Source: Parastagonospora avenae f. sp. tritici 18332-5 (lineage: Eukaryota; Ascomycota; Dothideomycetes; Pleosporales; Phaeosphaeriaceae). From it: a DNA stretch of 64,000 bases. The stretch covers positions 186,001 through 250,000 of the forward strand of contig JAFJTR010000018.1 in NCBI GenBank assembly GCA_022559985.1. The letters run 5' to 3'. The translations under genes were made by a program, and so were the position numbers. This document shows, piece after piece, positions 22,852 through 34,192 of this stretch. Under the pieces are notes generated by a model. That model worked only from the letters and a program-made list of their open reading frames with translations, did not search any database and was not told the DNA's origin. How positions within the stretch are numbered: position 1 is the stretch's first letter; each line of letters opens with the position of its first letter.

Positions 22852-23486
22852 ATACATAGCACACAACAAAGTAGCATGAATGGAACAAGCATAATCTGTC
22901 AATATCTGGGCACCCAATTGGAGTATCACACATCAGAATGCGCCACTGTAGCCATATCCTGAATTGCAATTCAACTTCCGGTCATATTAAGCTCTGCACT
23001 GGAATGAGTGGGATGCGCGTCTCACCTGATCGCGGTGACGTAACCCGAGTCGCGTGAGCTCACGCTACCATCGTACCAGAGCTGCCTTCGCGAACAACAA
23101 CATGAGATTGAGGCTCAAACGAATCTATATAGCTGTCTTGAGGCTCAATTGCAGCCAGTTTAGCTTTGCCATCCTGATGTTCCCGCTCGTCGCCCATTGT
23201 TCCCCTCATTCCAGGGGCGTCTTGATAGCTCCTTCCCCGCACTGCACCCCAGACGCTCGGGCCCATGAGTTCACGGACACCCGTTTCATTGGATTGGATG
23301 ACCATGGTGTGCTGATCAAGTGACATGCGCGAAACCCCTCATAAACCGCGCCCTCCCTTGCTTCTTCTTCTCTTCACACACTCAACTGTGCCCTGCAATC
23401 TCTCGTACCTGAGCCTCATACTCAACCACCAAGCTTTCAGCTTCTCGAAGCTCTTCCATTGATCCAACCCTTCCACAACCGCAACC
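22852..23486. other. intergenic
   Basis: 635 bp between two genes on the plus strand. The CT-rich stretch at 23340-23400 and the CAACC-type leader before 23487 are normal 5'-leader sequence for the next gene. Nothing else is recognised. Confidence 0.35.
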
Positions 23487-24310
23487 ATGACAGACACACT
23501 CTCCAAGGTCGACTCGGCCAATGACGGCTTTGTCAAGGCTACGGCTGAGGAGGTCAAGAAGGGCCACCGCAGAGCTTCTTCCATGGCCGCTGATGTCTAC
23601 GCCATCGAGGATCTTGGTGAGTGCCACGATACGAGCCCAAGTGAGGGGTTGGAGGGGCAGGTGGGGCTGACTGAACAACAGAGCAAGAGAAGAAAGAAAT
23701 CCAAATCTCGATTGAGACACAGAAGCTCGGCTGGTACGTGAAAGCTCCTTACCTTGATGTCCACTTCCGCAGCATCCGGGGAGTGCAGTCGTCGCGGCAA
23801 GCTGTACAGGAAGAGCTATGCTGACCTGCGCACACAGGAAACTCAACGAGTCATCAAGCAAGGTCGAGGACCCAGCAGTCTTGAAGCTGCCATTGTGCTT
23901 GCCCAAGGTGAAGAAGATCACCTTGCACTTCCCGCTTGGCCTGGAGGTTACCGCACGGAACATGAAGGGCGTCACCATCAAGGATGCATTAGACGCCATC
24001 CACAAGCAGTTCAAGAAGCGCGTATGTGTTCCTTCTCTTTTCAGCATCTGCAGCCGCATCTTCCGATGGCTCGCGATCACCTGCATCCTCCAGTGTCCAG
24101 ATGCGTCACTCCAACAGCATACTGACTCCAACCCAGGCAGACGACGAGCTAGACAAGCCATACCTAGCCGGCTTCGAGTGGGACCCAGAAGAGTGCTACA
24201 CCCGCTTCGTCGTCCACCAGTCCAACACGCCAACCTCATCCATGTCTGGCGGCGGCGGCTCTGGTGGCAAGAAGAAGAAGAACAAGAACACCATCCCCGA
24301 GGAGTCCTAG
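23487..24310 (+). CDS. DUF6699-like fungal protein of unknown function
   Basis: Four exons: 23487-23616, 23682-23733, 23838-24021 and 24137-24310, with introns of 65, 104 and 115 bp; 179 residues. The middle reads VKKITLHFPLGLEVTARNMK and GVTIKDALDAIHKQFKKR, then LDKPYLAGFEWDPEECYTRF. A basic strand, then 'V-T-I-x-D-(A/V)-L-x-A-I-H', then a Trp-containing strand is the layout I associate with DUF6699 domains. This is pattern-based and not checked by a profile search. The N-terminal 45 residues are hydrophilic and look disordered. The tail has a Gly4-Ser linker-like run and a Lys-rich patch (GGKKKKNKN) that could bind nucleic acid or act as a nuclear signal. Soluble, no membrane segment. Confidence 0.65.
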
Positions 24311-25245
24311 GTGAATGACTCGCCCCCTTCCCTGCTATCGACTTCACACACGGCCCTGATCGTACCCAGGCTTCGGTATCGGTATGGCGGGTTTGGCACG
24401 CAATCGGGTGCTGGCATCTACAACATCGAAACGGGAAGAGCGAGCGCATTCGCTGCGGACGGAATAGCTGGTGATTGCTTCGCTTCGGCGGGCGGTTACA
24501 TAGCAACGATCGTTGGGCGGTGAATGTTCATCGAAGGACTACCCCAGGTTACGTGCTGGTGGAACTGGCTGTACCTGACTATGTACGTTATAGGCATCTC
24601 GATCGGGTCGCTGGATAGCGCTCGACATAATGAGAAGACCGGAATATTGTGATTGTGTTCTTGAGTGTTGCTGTGATGTCGTGGAAGACTTTGGCGCGGG
24701 TAGGGATTGAAGACCCACTGCGGGCGGCTTTTGCACACGAACCGCCCTAAGCGAAGGGGCACACTGGCATTACGACTTTCAACTTGCAATTGTGATATTG
24801 CACCGTGATGTGTTTATCGTCGCGTTGAGGTGTGATTTGCATCTCTCTTCATTGGATGATAATCGCCCAGAGTTGAACTGAAAGCCTCCTGAGCCTATCG
24901 ACGCCCCTGAAGGTGCCATGGAGGGGCAATGGCATGCATGACCGTGGTCGCAGATGCAGGTGTCTCACTACACTTCTAGCACGTCTCCACCACTGCCCGT
25001 CTTCCTACCTTTCATGCCTTCGTATCCTTAATCCTTGCTATATTCTTTACTTTTTGTGCATGCCCAACATGTGCGCTCTTTCCTGGCTGAGGCCATGATT
25101 CTCGATTTGTCACACCTACCCGCATGCCCATTTACATGACCCCGGACATTTGAGCGCACACAATCTAAGAGCCCTTACTAATCAGTTATCATTTTGACGC
25201 TGCGCTGTTCCTGTCTAAAAACGCCCAGCAAGGAAATCCTGAAGG
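24311..25245. other. intergenic
   Basis: 935 bp with no supportable gene. Short frames on both strands lack motifs. The CT-rich stretch around 24985-25060 probably belongs to the leader of the F-box gene at 25246. Confidence 0.35.
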
Positions 25246-27051
25246 ATGTTTTCCAACCTGCAGATACGCCCGGCCAAGTCGCCTCGGCGAAAAACCAGCA
25301 TGGCCACACGGGCAGGAGTCAACAAACGGCGCATCTCCCAGGTCATGACCAACGTCAACGACATACCTTCTCTCAGTTTCATGGAAGATTTGTTTGGCGA
25401 GGAATTTCCAGAGGCATTCGGCAGTGGCGAGATGAAGAACCGCAAGACCATTCTGGATCTGCCGACCGAGCTGTTGGCCATTATCTGCGAGGAGCTTTCG
25501 AGGCCAGATATTAAGAGACTTCGACTTACGAATAAATACATGGCTAGGAATGTGGATCTTCGCATCGATCGTGTGTTCATATCACCGAATCGTGCGAATT
25601 TGCAGTGTCTGCGGAAGATTATGGACCATCCTCGGTACAGGTTCAATGTTCTGGAGGCAGTCTGGGATGATGCGCAACTGGACGAGTATCCGGATATGGA
25701 GAGTTTTCGTAACGCTATAGAGGCAGACGAAAAGCATCAGCGGAGGCAGACGGAGAAGATGCTGAGAGAGCTCATATTGTTCAACTGTGAAGGCCGGGGA
25801 CAGTACATGGCGCATGAGCACGACGACTATTTTGACGAAGATGGGAAACTTACAGAAACGGCGAGTGAGATTTTACTGCGGTATGATAATCAATCTGCGA
25901 GGCATGTTATTGGAAGACATGCGGGAGCCATGAGCGTTGAAGAGAGTTATGAAAGATATCAAGAGCTGTATGAAGAAGAGCAGGAAGCCATGGAGCAGGG
26001 ATACGATGCAGCAGCACTCCGACACGTACTGGCGAACTGTCCGAAATTGGAGAGGATAGTGTTGACCAGTGAAGTCTGGAGACCATGGCATCTCCAACCA
26101 GTGTACCACACACCCTTCCATCGCTCACTCCCCCCCGGCTTCCGCAAACCATCCGTATGGCCATGGCTCGGCTACAGACCACATAGCGTATCACCCCACA
26201 CCGCCCATCGAAACGACACCATGGCGCGTCTAATCCGCGACCCCAAAGCGTGCATCCCCCACGAATTCCGCGGCTACACCATCATCGTCTCCTCCCTACT
26301 TACCAACCCCAACCCCACCATCTCCGACTTCATCATCTATGCCGGCCATGAAGCCATCGGCATAAGCCACACCCTCTTCGCCACGCCCAACCTGGACTTC
26401 ACAAACACCCTCCTCATGGCCCACTCCATCCCCCTCAAACGCTTGCAACTCACCCTCAACTCCCACGGCTCCCACCTCGAACGCAACAACACGCAACACT
26501 ATCTGCGCTCCAATCAACTCCACGCCTTCCTCTCCGCCCTCACACATCTCGAACACCTCGACCTCGCACCCAATTGCTCCACCCGCCGCGCGGATGTCCT
26601 CGACGTAAGAGACACCGTGTTCGGCCCCGGGATCAGTATCCCCGCCTCCCTACTCCCGCGCCTCAAAACCTTCGCACTCCGCAATGCCTTCCTATCCACC
26701 TCCTCCCTTCTCGCCCTACTCACCCCACAGACTTCCGCCCAACACATCACGCTCGACAACATCCGCTTCGTGCACGGCGCGTTTCCCGCCTTCGCGCGCG
26801 ATTTGTGGATGCATTATGATCGACATGTCGATGTTAGTCGCCCCGTGTATGAGGTTTTTGCGTGTGAGAGGTGGGGTAGGATGACGAGGTTGTGCGAGGA
26901 GTTTTGTGAGTGGTTGTATAAGGGGGATATTGCGGATGAGAGTGCGTTTGGGGAGGGGGTTGGATGGGTGGTGGATGATCGGGATGAGAGGGTTTGTGTG
27001 CTGAAGAGTGAGTGGGTTCGGAGGAGGGAGTGGAGCAGGGCTGAGGGGTGA
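25246..27051 (+). CDS. F-box protein, 601 residues
   Basis: Single-exon frame. After a basic N-terminus (MFSNLQIRPAKSPRRKTS) and an acidic linker, a clear F-box runs from ~67 to 110: TILDLPTELLAIICEELSRP, then DIKRLRLTNKYM and a hydrophobic strand at VFISPNRANLQCL. F-box proteins bind Skp1 and present substrates to an SCF ubiquitin ligase. The remaining ~480 residues are leucine-rich without a regular repeat (e.g. LTHLEHLDLAPNC, TFALRNAFLSTSSLLALLTP), consistent with degenerate LRR-like substrate-binding regions common in fungal F-box proteins. From ~26100 codon use turns strongly C-ending, unlike the first half, but the frame is unbroken. No membrane segment. Confidence 0.75.
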   Translation: MFSNLQIRPAKSPRRKTSMATRAGVNKRRISQVMTNVNDIPSLSFMEDLFGEEFPEAFGSGEMKNRKTILDLPTELLAIICEELSRPDIKRLRLTNKYMARNVDLRIDRVFISPNRANLQCLRKIMDHPRYRFNVLEAVWDDAQLDEYPDMESFRNAIEADEKHQRRQTEKMLRELILFNCEGRGQYMAHEHDDYFDEDGKLTETASEILLRYDNQSARHVIGRHAGAMSVEESYERYQELYEEEQEAMEQGYDAAALRHVLANCPKLERIVLTSEVWRPWHLQPVYHTPFHRSLPPGFRKPSVWPWLGYRPHSVSPHTAHRNDTMARLIRDPKACIPHEFRGYTIIVSSLLTNPNPTISDFIIYAGHEAIGISHTLFATPNLDFTNTLLMAHSIPLKRLQLTLNSHGSHLERNNTQHYLRSNQLHAFLSALTHLEHLDLAPNCSTRRADVLDVRDTVFGPGISIPASLLPRLKTFALRNAFLSTSSLLALLTPQTSAQHITLDNIRFVHGAFPAFARDLWMHYDRHVDVSRPVYEVFACERWGRMTRLCEEFCEWLYKGDIADESAFGEGVGWVVDDRDERVCVLKSEWVRRREWSRAEG

Positions 27052-28411
27052 TGGAGGCTGGAGGTGCTCGGGGTACGTAAGCGTGATCAGAATAAGAGTG
27101 ATGAGAATGTGTATGGAGATGCGGTAATTTATCGCGTATTCCTGGAAGTCAGGAGGAGTTTGAAGGCAAACGCGCACATCCCAGATACTAGCATTTCTCA
27201 GTAAGATTTTCGTCCTCAGTGCAACGCAGCGACGATGCGCTCCACTCATGAGGCTACATACAGAAGCTCAGTCCGTATTTCTCATGCGGCTCTCGTCGCT
27301 TCGAACGTCTTACGGCATGATTCCTCTACCCACGAGCGCTCATAGACAAACTCTGCAATCACGAATCAACGAGGAACTTTACATGTACCTGCGCATCGTC
27401 CCTAGATAGGATCTTCACACACGGCCCCAAGCCGAGCTGCCTTCCACTCGGCTTGGATGCAAACGAGATTTAAGCCCTGCTTGGGTGGCATGACGTTAAC
27501 AAGATGTTTTTTTCTGAGGTAGAATTAGGTAGAGGTGTTATGTCGAGATCACTGACGATGCTTGGAGACTTCTATGCCAGATTGGGCGAATGCGCCGCGC
27601 TGTCAACATGTTCACAGAAGCCAATCTCTGCAGAAGATGGCATCTGAATTTGTGCGCATAGTTAATTACATTGCTCAGTGGGGCTCAGCAAGCACTGAGC
27701 CGTATCTCGGTGGCGTCAAGCGCTGAACTGCTTCGCTCTGAGGTATATGGACTTGTTAGCTGAGCATCGTTCGGATGGAAACTTACTCAACATAAGAAGT
27801 TTCAAGCAGGAATAATGCGAGATAGGTTAGAAGGGTATTCAAAGAGCGCGGTTATGCATACTAATTTAATGAAATATTAGACACGTTTTATGATATGTGA
27901 TACGCGTGCAGAAGTTATTTTATTACCTGAAATATGCGTCTGTGTATCTTTAAGAGTATTAGAATATCGAAATGTAACTTTAAAGATAGTTGTACGCTTT
28001 AGCCTATAGTATAGATAGTTGCTAGTACTAGGCTATGCCGAAGTACAGGTTTTTAATACCGAGTATCAGAAGGAGCACATTCTTAGGTTCCTAAGGTAGT
28101 TGAAATGATAAGAATACGCCTATGGGCCGAATACACACCTGTTCTAGCTCGCTCTTCCTGCTCTTGAATTTTGACTATGTAAGTCAAGTACTTATAACAT
28201 TGAAAAGATTAAGTCGCAAGCAATTGTAAGAGAGGGCTATGACATAATTAAGGGCGAAGATAGCACTATCTAGCATGCTCCTAAGTGCAATAAACTTAAC
28301 AAATAGAAGCCAAAGAGATGAATGTCAACTGTCTGATAAGAAAACCTGTATAGCTTCAGTTAGACTGACATCCTGTATCTAAGCAGTGAAAATCTATTCA
28401 CTACCCTACAG
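27052..28411. other. AT-rich, gene-free interval
   Basis: The left part (to ~27750) has ordinary composition. From about 27800 to 28400 the DNA is clearly AT-rich, with short motifs repeated in both senses (GCCTATAG, CTAGGCTA, TAGTACTAGG) and no open frame of note. This is what an old transposon damaged by C-to-T mutation would look like, but I cannot identify an element. It abuts the C-terminal end of the NLR pseudogene. Confidence 0.4.
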
Positions 28412-31400
28412 TTATTGATTGCGCGCATGATCTTTTGTCATCAGCTCTACAGCAAGCTCCCCGAATATGTTTCTTCTCTTCCATCTGAGAACACCTCGTG
28501 GATGTATTCTTCTCACTGAGACAGACCAGAGAATTTGACCCGGTACACATGATCCATGAATGATGGGGTTTAGCTGAATTAGGCTCATACACTTTGAACA
28601 GGAGCAACAGAAACAACATTCGCACACGGCTACTTGGTTGTGGCGCGAACAGTGAGTATGGCAATGTTCGCAAACCCGCCTCGAATAAGTGTGTGCCACT
28701 GCAAAGAAAGCTCAAGCTTCTTTGTCTTTTCCTAATGCGCTGTATATCTCGGTGAATGTCTGTGAGTAGTAGTGGTAGTTGTGCTTCGTGATATCTTCAA
28801 GTAATTTCCTGGCTGCGGCGATGAAAGGCAGAAGTTGCCTCACAGCCTCTTTGTCTCTGCCACGCTTACGCAAAATCATGGCAAGATGCAATGAACCCCT
28901 TTCCATGTACTTGATCTTCGACGGAATGTCGAAGGGTCTCGTCTTACTAGGGCAGAAGGCTCGCATCTTCTGCGGGCATATGTCGACTTTATCTGCGCAT
29001 ACCTCCGTCACAGCTTCGATATTACCGTTGACAGGCTGTACAGGCTGATTCGTGATGTTGCGGAGAAATATGATACATGCTCTCAGTGCAAGCGCAGGAA
29101 GATGTGATTCTGCATAGATAAGTGCGCGTTTGCACACTTCCTCGAGCCAAGCCAGAGACTTGCTGTTTTCAGCAGCAGTGACAATCATATAGAACATGTT
29201 GTCCGGTCCATTTCCCGGCCAAGGGTCAAGATAGAGAAACTCGATCAGGCGGTTCGGAAAATGTACAGCAGAGATATTCTCCCAATCCTGCAAAACAGTG
29301 ATTATCTTGCTCAACTGAGTCTCACCTTTCAATAGGGAAATGAGTCTAAAGAACGTAGATCCGGCGTCAGTTGACATGACCTTTGTTTGCCGAGCTTCTT
29401 CAAAGTACTGCAGCGCACCCACTGAATTGTCTAAGCTTAGATGCATGCTGGCAATACTCTCGAATGACCGAGCGCGCGCTTCCGTAGCTGCAGTGTGTGT
29501 GACTTCTCGCGACAGAAGAGTACTGATATTCTTTTCCTCTTCCAGAACAGCTTCTGGGACCAAGCCCATGCTGCGATAGACCATGGCTAGGCCCGACCGA
29601 GCGTCACTGAAGGCTGGGTTGATCTCCAGGGATGCCTCGAACTGAGCCTGTGCTTCATCCAACGAACCGGCGCGAGTGGAGGCGCTACCACAGTTTGTGT
29701 ACCAGATCTCGCTGATTATAGGCTTCCCAAAATCTCCTAAGAAGGACCTGATATTTTGGACAGAATCGAATGCGGCGAATGGCGGGTACGTCAACGTTCT
29801 CGCAGCATTATCAAGAAAAGCCTCGCCAACTACTAAAACTCTTTCAGGCTTCTGTATCCACGATGATGTGGTCTCCAGTGTGATCCCTGTGAGGCCTCGT
29901 AGACCGATGCCACTCCACTTCGCTAGCTAGTTGCTAATCAACTTGCACTCATCCAGGGTGAAAAACGTTGAAGGTGTAGCGAGGCACCAGTTACGTACAC
30001 CCGTTGCGTCTGTGAGAGAGTGTACTAGTAGCTCGATCATCTGAGTTCGTTCAGCCGTGCCAACTGCGTATGCACTTTCAACTGTCGTCTCTAGCAGGTT
30101 TGATAAACTCTCGATAGCACAACAAACAAGTGATCTCAGTACTCTAGGTTACAGATTACCCCAGTCTGCGCATAAGGTTTCAAGGCATACTCTCAGAACA
30201 GTAGTTATTGCGGTGGCTGGTTGCTTCACGATCGAATTGGCGTCAGGATCGTTTAAAGTACTCTCAAGCACCATCCTGCAGAACTAATCTCTGAAAGAGG
30301 CGTGTAAAAATGCCACGTGATTAGCGTCTGGAATTCGTGAATTTTCGAGCTCGCTTTGATCGAGTGCGTCGATTGACATTCGGTCGTCCCGAAGAATGGT
30401 GAGCAGAGTTGAGTAATTGTATCGCAACCTTTTTTCGACCTCCGTTTCTTCAGATCGGATGTAGCTAATCATTGAATTTACTTGTCGAACTGACAATGGC
30501 TGCTGTGATACGGAGAGCCAGCTCATGACCAAGACCATCTCTTCGTATTGCTCAGGAGGCAGACGAAGGTGCGACACGTTCGTTACTTCCTCTATCATAT
30601 CATCGACGCCCTCAGGGACCTTCAATAAGCTGCTCTGGATGGTAGAGTCACTTCGGCCATCTCCATATTGTTGCAGCATGGAGAAGAGCAGTCTGACCCA
30701 CAGAAACATGCCCTTGCCTTAAGTGCGTATTGTGGCTTTTATTTCCTTTTCCAGAACTTTTGCTATGTGGAGATCCGGTCAATTGTCGACACATCGATCC
30801 AGAGTAGATGCGGTATTGTCAGCATTGATTCCGATCAATACTAGTGGGCATCTTCGACCAATACATACGACATGATTCGTCATCTCCGATCGACCAGGCA
30901 AGACGACACTTGATGGCGGCCTCTGCTCGAGGCTATCAGCTATTGGAGGTTACCCAGTGGTTTCTGCATATACTGAGCACTTACTGGGCAAGTCAAGTAG
31001 CAGGTTGAGAAGCTCTTTCGCTGCTGATCCTTCCCTTCCGCCTATCTCGTCGACGCCGTCTAGACCAAGGAAGAGTGTACGACCTGGGTGCCGGAAGTAG
31101 TCAACAAACATCTTCTGCCACAACTCTGAAGCTGTCTTAGGGTAGCCCGTCTTCTCAGTACTACCATAGGTGGCCACGTGTTGTCTGTACTTCCCGTTTG
31201 TGCTACAAAGATGTTTCACTATGAACTGCAACGCATTGTGCGCTGTATTTGCCGATATTGGAAGTCTCATTCAACCGAAAAAAGCATGGCCAACTAATGT
31301 AGTTCGTCCCGCGGCATTGTTTTTGCTATGTTTCCTCAGGGTTGACACAACAGAGCCGGCGAGGAACGTTTTGCCAAAGCCAGGGGGACCATGTATCCAC

Positions 31401-32425
31401 AGAATTGAGGAACTCTTGCCCAGCCAAACTTTGAACTTGAGTTCTTGGAGCAACCAAAAGCCATTATCAGATACACATGCTCGTCTGATCTGGGGAAGCA
31501 GGTCAACAAACTCATCTTCCTCCGTACTCGAGCTTTCCAATTCGGCATCCTCGATTCGGGACCTTCCTGTTACATTAGCACCATCAATACTACGTAGACG
31601 CAGTGCTATCGCCATGTGCAGCTCAATCTGCTCCTGTAGGTACTTGATTGCATTGTCTGGACCTTTCCAGAAAAGCTTCCAATAGTCCATTACTCGTGAT
31701 CGAACGACCTTGGCCAAGACGTACGTAAATCTCTCGATAGCCTTAGCCAGCACTTGCGCAAGTCGTTCTTCGAACTCATCCTGATGGTCCGGGCTTATGG
31801 TCTCGACATCAATTACAGCAACATCATGGACTACAGTCTGGCACTAGTCAGTCATGCCTTATGTTGGATGTGGGAGCACAGTGTAGATATGAAGGAGGAA
31901 GAAGGTTGTTGTATTGAGAGAGCGAGAGAGAGCGATTATATACACAACCAGATGAGTAATCAATGACTAACAGAGTCACGTGAGATACAGTTCACAGTGT
32001 ACCGTGTGAACTGAGGTGCCAGGCTGACACCTTAGGCACTCTTCAAAGCCACCTACCACTGTACTTAAGAAGAACTTTTCTATAGCGTTGTATTGGATCG
32101 ATAGGTCAGTGGCGACTTTCATTACGTGCGCTATCGCGCTGAAAATTGCTCTGCCAAAGGGTATACGCCAAGAAGCCGGCCCAGCTGCGCCACACAGTCG
32201 ATCTATAATTGCACAATAATCCCTCCAGCGGTCATAGCGAGCCTGATCCTTCCATCTGAACGCTTCGAATCCGCTACGGCATGGAGATAATTGATCATCA
32301 AGCTCTTGGATTGTCTTAGGGGCATTCTTCAGCTCCTCCTCAAGGCTTTCCCCGCCGGTTTCAAGGGAGTACGTTTTTCACGCTTTCTGCCAAGCTGCGT
32401 CGAATATTGTTTGTATTGGATCCAT
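28412..32425 (-). pseudogene. Goodbye-NACHT-TPR-Cys-rich NLR-like (STAND) pseudogene
   Basis: Pieces in one single reading frame across 4 kb form a recognisable fungal STAND protein. (1) 32425-~32050, Goodbye-like N-terminal domain: MDPIQTIFDAAWQKA ... KTYSLETGGESL ... FGRAIFSAIAHVMKVATDLS. (2) ~31800-30290, linker and NACHT: YVLAKVVRSRVMDYWKLFWK, Walker A WIHGPPGFGKTFLAG, Walker-B-like RTLFLGLDGVDE, IGINADNTAS and GKGMFLWVRLLFSML. (3) ~29900-28715, TPR-like helical repeats (AGSLDEAQAQFEASLEINPA). (4) 28700-28412, Cys-rich tail (VCEHCHTHC, VCECCFCCSCSKC). In-frame stops lie at 32378, 31271, 30779, 30719, 30284, 30149, 29927 and 28712 (lowest coordinate of each). Two introns are likely (one of ~195 bp around 32045-31850, one of ~45 bp near 31011). 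Such proteins trigger cell death or incompatibility; this copy cannot make a full product. Confidence 0.75.
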
Positions 32426-33177
32426 GGACTCAATAAACTTCCGCAATATATTTTCATCTTACGGGGAAGGCTGTTGCCTTATTTATCAGTGGATGAAGGG
32501 CAGTCGACATGGCATGACACCAGACTATGCTGACGCCGGTAAAGATGCTACATCATCATCGATAGTTGGAAAAAGGCAACGGTAACATTGCTGCTGTTCC
32601 GCTAGCAGGGTTCATCGAACACGCAAACCGACATGATTTGGCGTGGTGATCGTATCACATTTGTTCACATGTGCGCCTACAGCTAGACATCACGAGTTTA
32701 AACATAGCAAGCACCGAATGATGCTAAAAACCAGGCAGGTTGAGTTTTCTTACGTCAGTTACAGACGTTGTTCAGATACTGCTGCGACCTCGTGGTCAAT
32801 GATAGACCTCTACTTCTTAGAGCAGAGCCAGTACATACAAGGTTCTTGGAAGAGAATGAAGAAGGTCGTTTGTTTATACATTCAAGCAATCTTTCGTAGA
32901 ACGCTTGGTAGGTTCAAGATGTTGCTTGCATCGATGTCAGCTCGAAGACCGCAAACATAAACCGTGTCAATACCTCGCGTAATGGTCGTTGATAATTTGT
33001 GGGACCTAGGCCAACTCTCGAAGATTTGCTGTGCTGTGTGCCGAATGCCACGCGCACAGTCTGCGCCACGTCAGATATGACTAGGTAAGTATCCGGCAAG
33101 TTGCTTGGTTGCTTAGGTTTCATGCAAGAGCTACCAGATCCTGCATCTTTATTAAGCCATGCCAATAGCTCACTCAG
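32426..33177. other. intergenic, 5' of NLR pseudogene
   Basis: 750 bp upstream of the pseudogene, up to the first solo LTR. It contains what would have been the NLR promoter. Short frames on both strands have no motif. No separate gene is supported. Confidence 0.3.
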
Positions 33178-33383
33178 TGTCGGATCATGAGTATCGGTAG
33201 GTATGTCGGCTGCCCAACGCTGCCCAACGAGCTGACCCGATCCCACTTCGGCTCTACTCGTCTCAGGTTCTATAGACCTTCGTAGCACCCTTACGTAGCA
33301 AGGAAGAACAACAATCACTGAACAGAATGCATTCCTAGTTATCGTTATTTCCCTTTTCGCACTCAGTGCAAAGCCAACCAACA
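33178..33383 (+). mobile_element. solo LTR, Ty1/copia type, copy 1
   Basis: 206 bp beginning TGTCGGATCATGAG and ending AACCAACA, i.e. TG...CA with inverted TGTYGG/CCAACA ends like Ty1/copia LTRs. The five bases before it (CTCAG, 33173-33177) are repeated exactly after it (CTCAG, 33384-33388), a classical integration duplication. It aligns along its whole length with copies 2 and 3. No gag/pol sequence is attached, so the element has been lost by LTR-LTR recombination. The orientation is arbitrary. Confidence 0.75.
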
Positions 33384-33683
33384 CTCAGGGATGTTTAGCG
33401 ATTGAGATCAGGCTCCAGCAAAATTCGTGTCCGCTCTACACATACGGGAAGTAATTTAATTGTTGGTTGCTCTTAATTTCAGAGCCACCGTACGTACGTC
33501 GCGAGCACGTGACCATGTGTGTGGCCCGTGGGGTGGGATTCATTTCGTACGCGAGCTGCAGCCCATCTCCTCTAATCAATCGAAATCATCTATCTCAACT
33601 CGTTGCAACGACCGTTACTTGGTTCAACCTCACCTTTGCCGTATAAACTCTAATAGTCTTGAGAAGCATACTAATAAGTTTGT

Positions 33684-34027
33684 AAAGAAGCCTATAGATA
33701 CTTAGTGCTATAATATATCTTATTGTCGGATCGTGAGTATCGGTAAGTGCGTCAGCTGCTCAACGATGCTTAAACAGCCGACTGGATCCTACTTCGGCTC
33801 TGCTCGTCTCAGATCCGATACACCTCTGTAGCACCCTCACGTAGAAACAATCACCGAACAGAATGCATTCCTAGTTATCGTTATTTCCTTTTAGCACTAG
33901 TGCGAAGCCCTACCAACACTTATTTAGTTTTAAAAAAAGAATTGTATATAAGTTATCTAGGCTACTTCTTTACTCTTCTCGTTCGGTGAAGGCGGACAGG
34001 TATTTTGCTAGGGCCTGGTGGGCATGT
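33684..34027 (+). repeat. left arm of long inverted repeat (interrupted by LTR copy 2)
   Basis: Without the inserted LTR and one target-site copy, about 140 bp of this arm (starting near AAGAAGCCTATAGATA, ending GGGCCTGGTGGGCATGTC) match the reverse complement of 36528-36685 at roughly 70-80 % by eye. The arms enclose the two spherulin-4-like genes. The insertion of LTR copy 2 into the arm shows that the inverted repeat is older than that insertion. Confidence 0.55.
33724..33918 (+). mobile_element. solo LTR, Ty1/copia type, copy 2
   Basis: 195 bp, TGTCGGATCGTGAG ... CTACCAACA, with a perfect 5-bp target duplication CTTAT at 33719-33723 and 33919-33923. It shares long blocks with copy 1 (GAATGCATTCCTAGTTATCG is identical) and with copy 3 (GTAGCACCCTCACGTAG). 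It has landed inside the left arm of the inverted repeat. Confidence 0.78.
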
Positions 34028-34192
34028 CTTTAATGATGAGCTCATGTGTGCAACGTGGTTTGCAATCCAGGATGTTGCCTGAGAAGCGAGGAATGCAATC
34101 CATCAACACCTCACTGCAATGTTCGCAATAGAAACACATTAATTTACGACATCTAAACCGGAGTGCGGAAGGAAATCAACACTTACCAAGAC

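Noticed and set aside
24690..24760. Possible tRNA-like fold (GC-rich short segment)
   Set aside because: No A box/B box pair or cloverleaf could be drawn on either strand.
28712..29794. TPR-like frame as an independent gene
   Set aside because: It is in the same frame as NACHT and Cys-rich parts on either side and starts mid-repeat; better explained as the surviving middle of the pseudogene.
31830..31850. ATG just upstream of the NACHT linker as a start with a stop at codon 4
   Set aside because: Goodbye-like sequence in the same frame lies further upstream, so this ATG is probably inside an intron ending CTAG.
32914..33384. 156-codon minus-strand frame
   Set aside because: Its first ~70 codons lie inside solo LTR copy 1, so the frame is a by-product of the insertion; no domain in the rest.
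33178..33918. Repeats read as MITEs (DNA transposons)
   Set aside because: TG...CA ends with only 6-bp inversion and 5-bp target duplications fit LTRs better than TIR elements.
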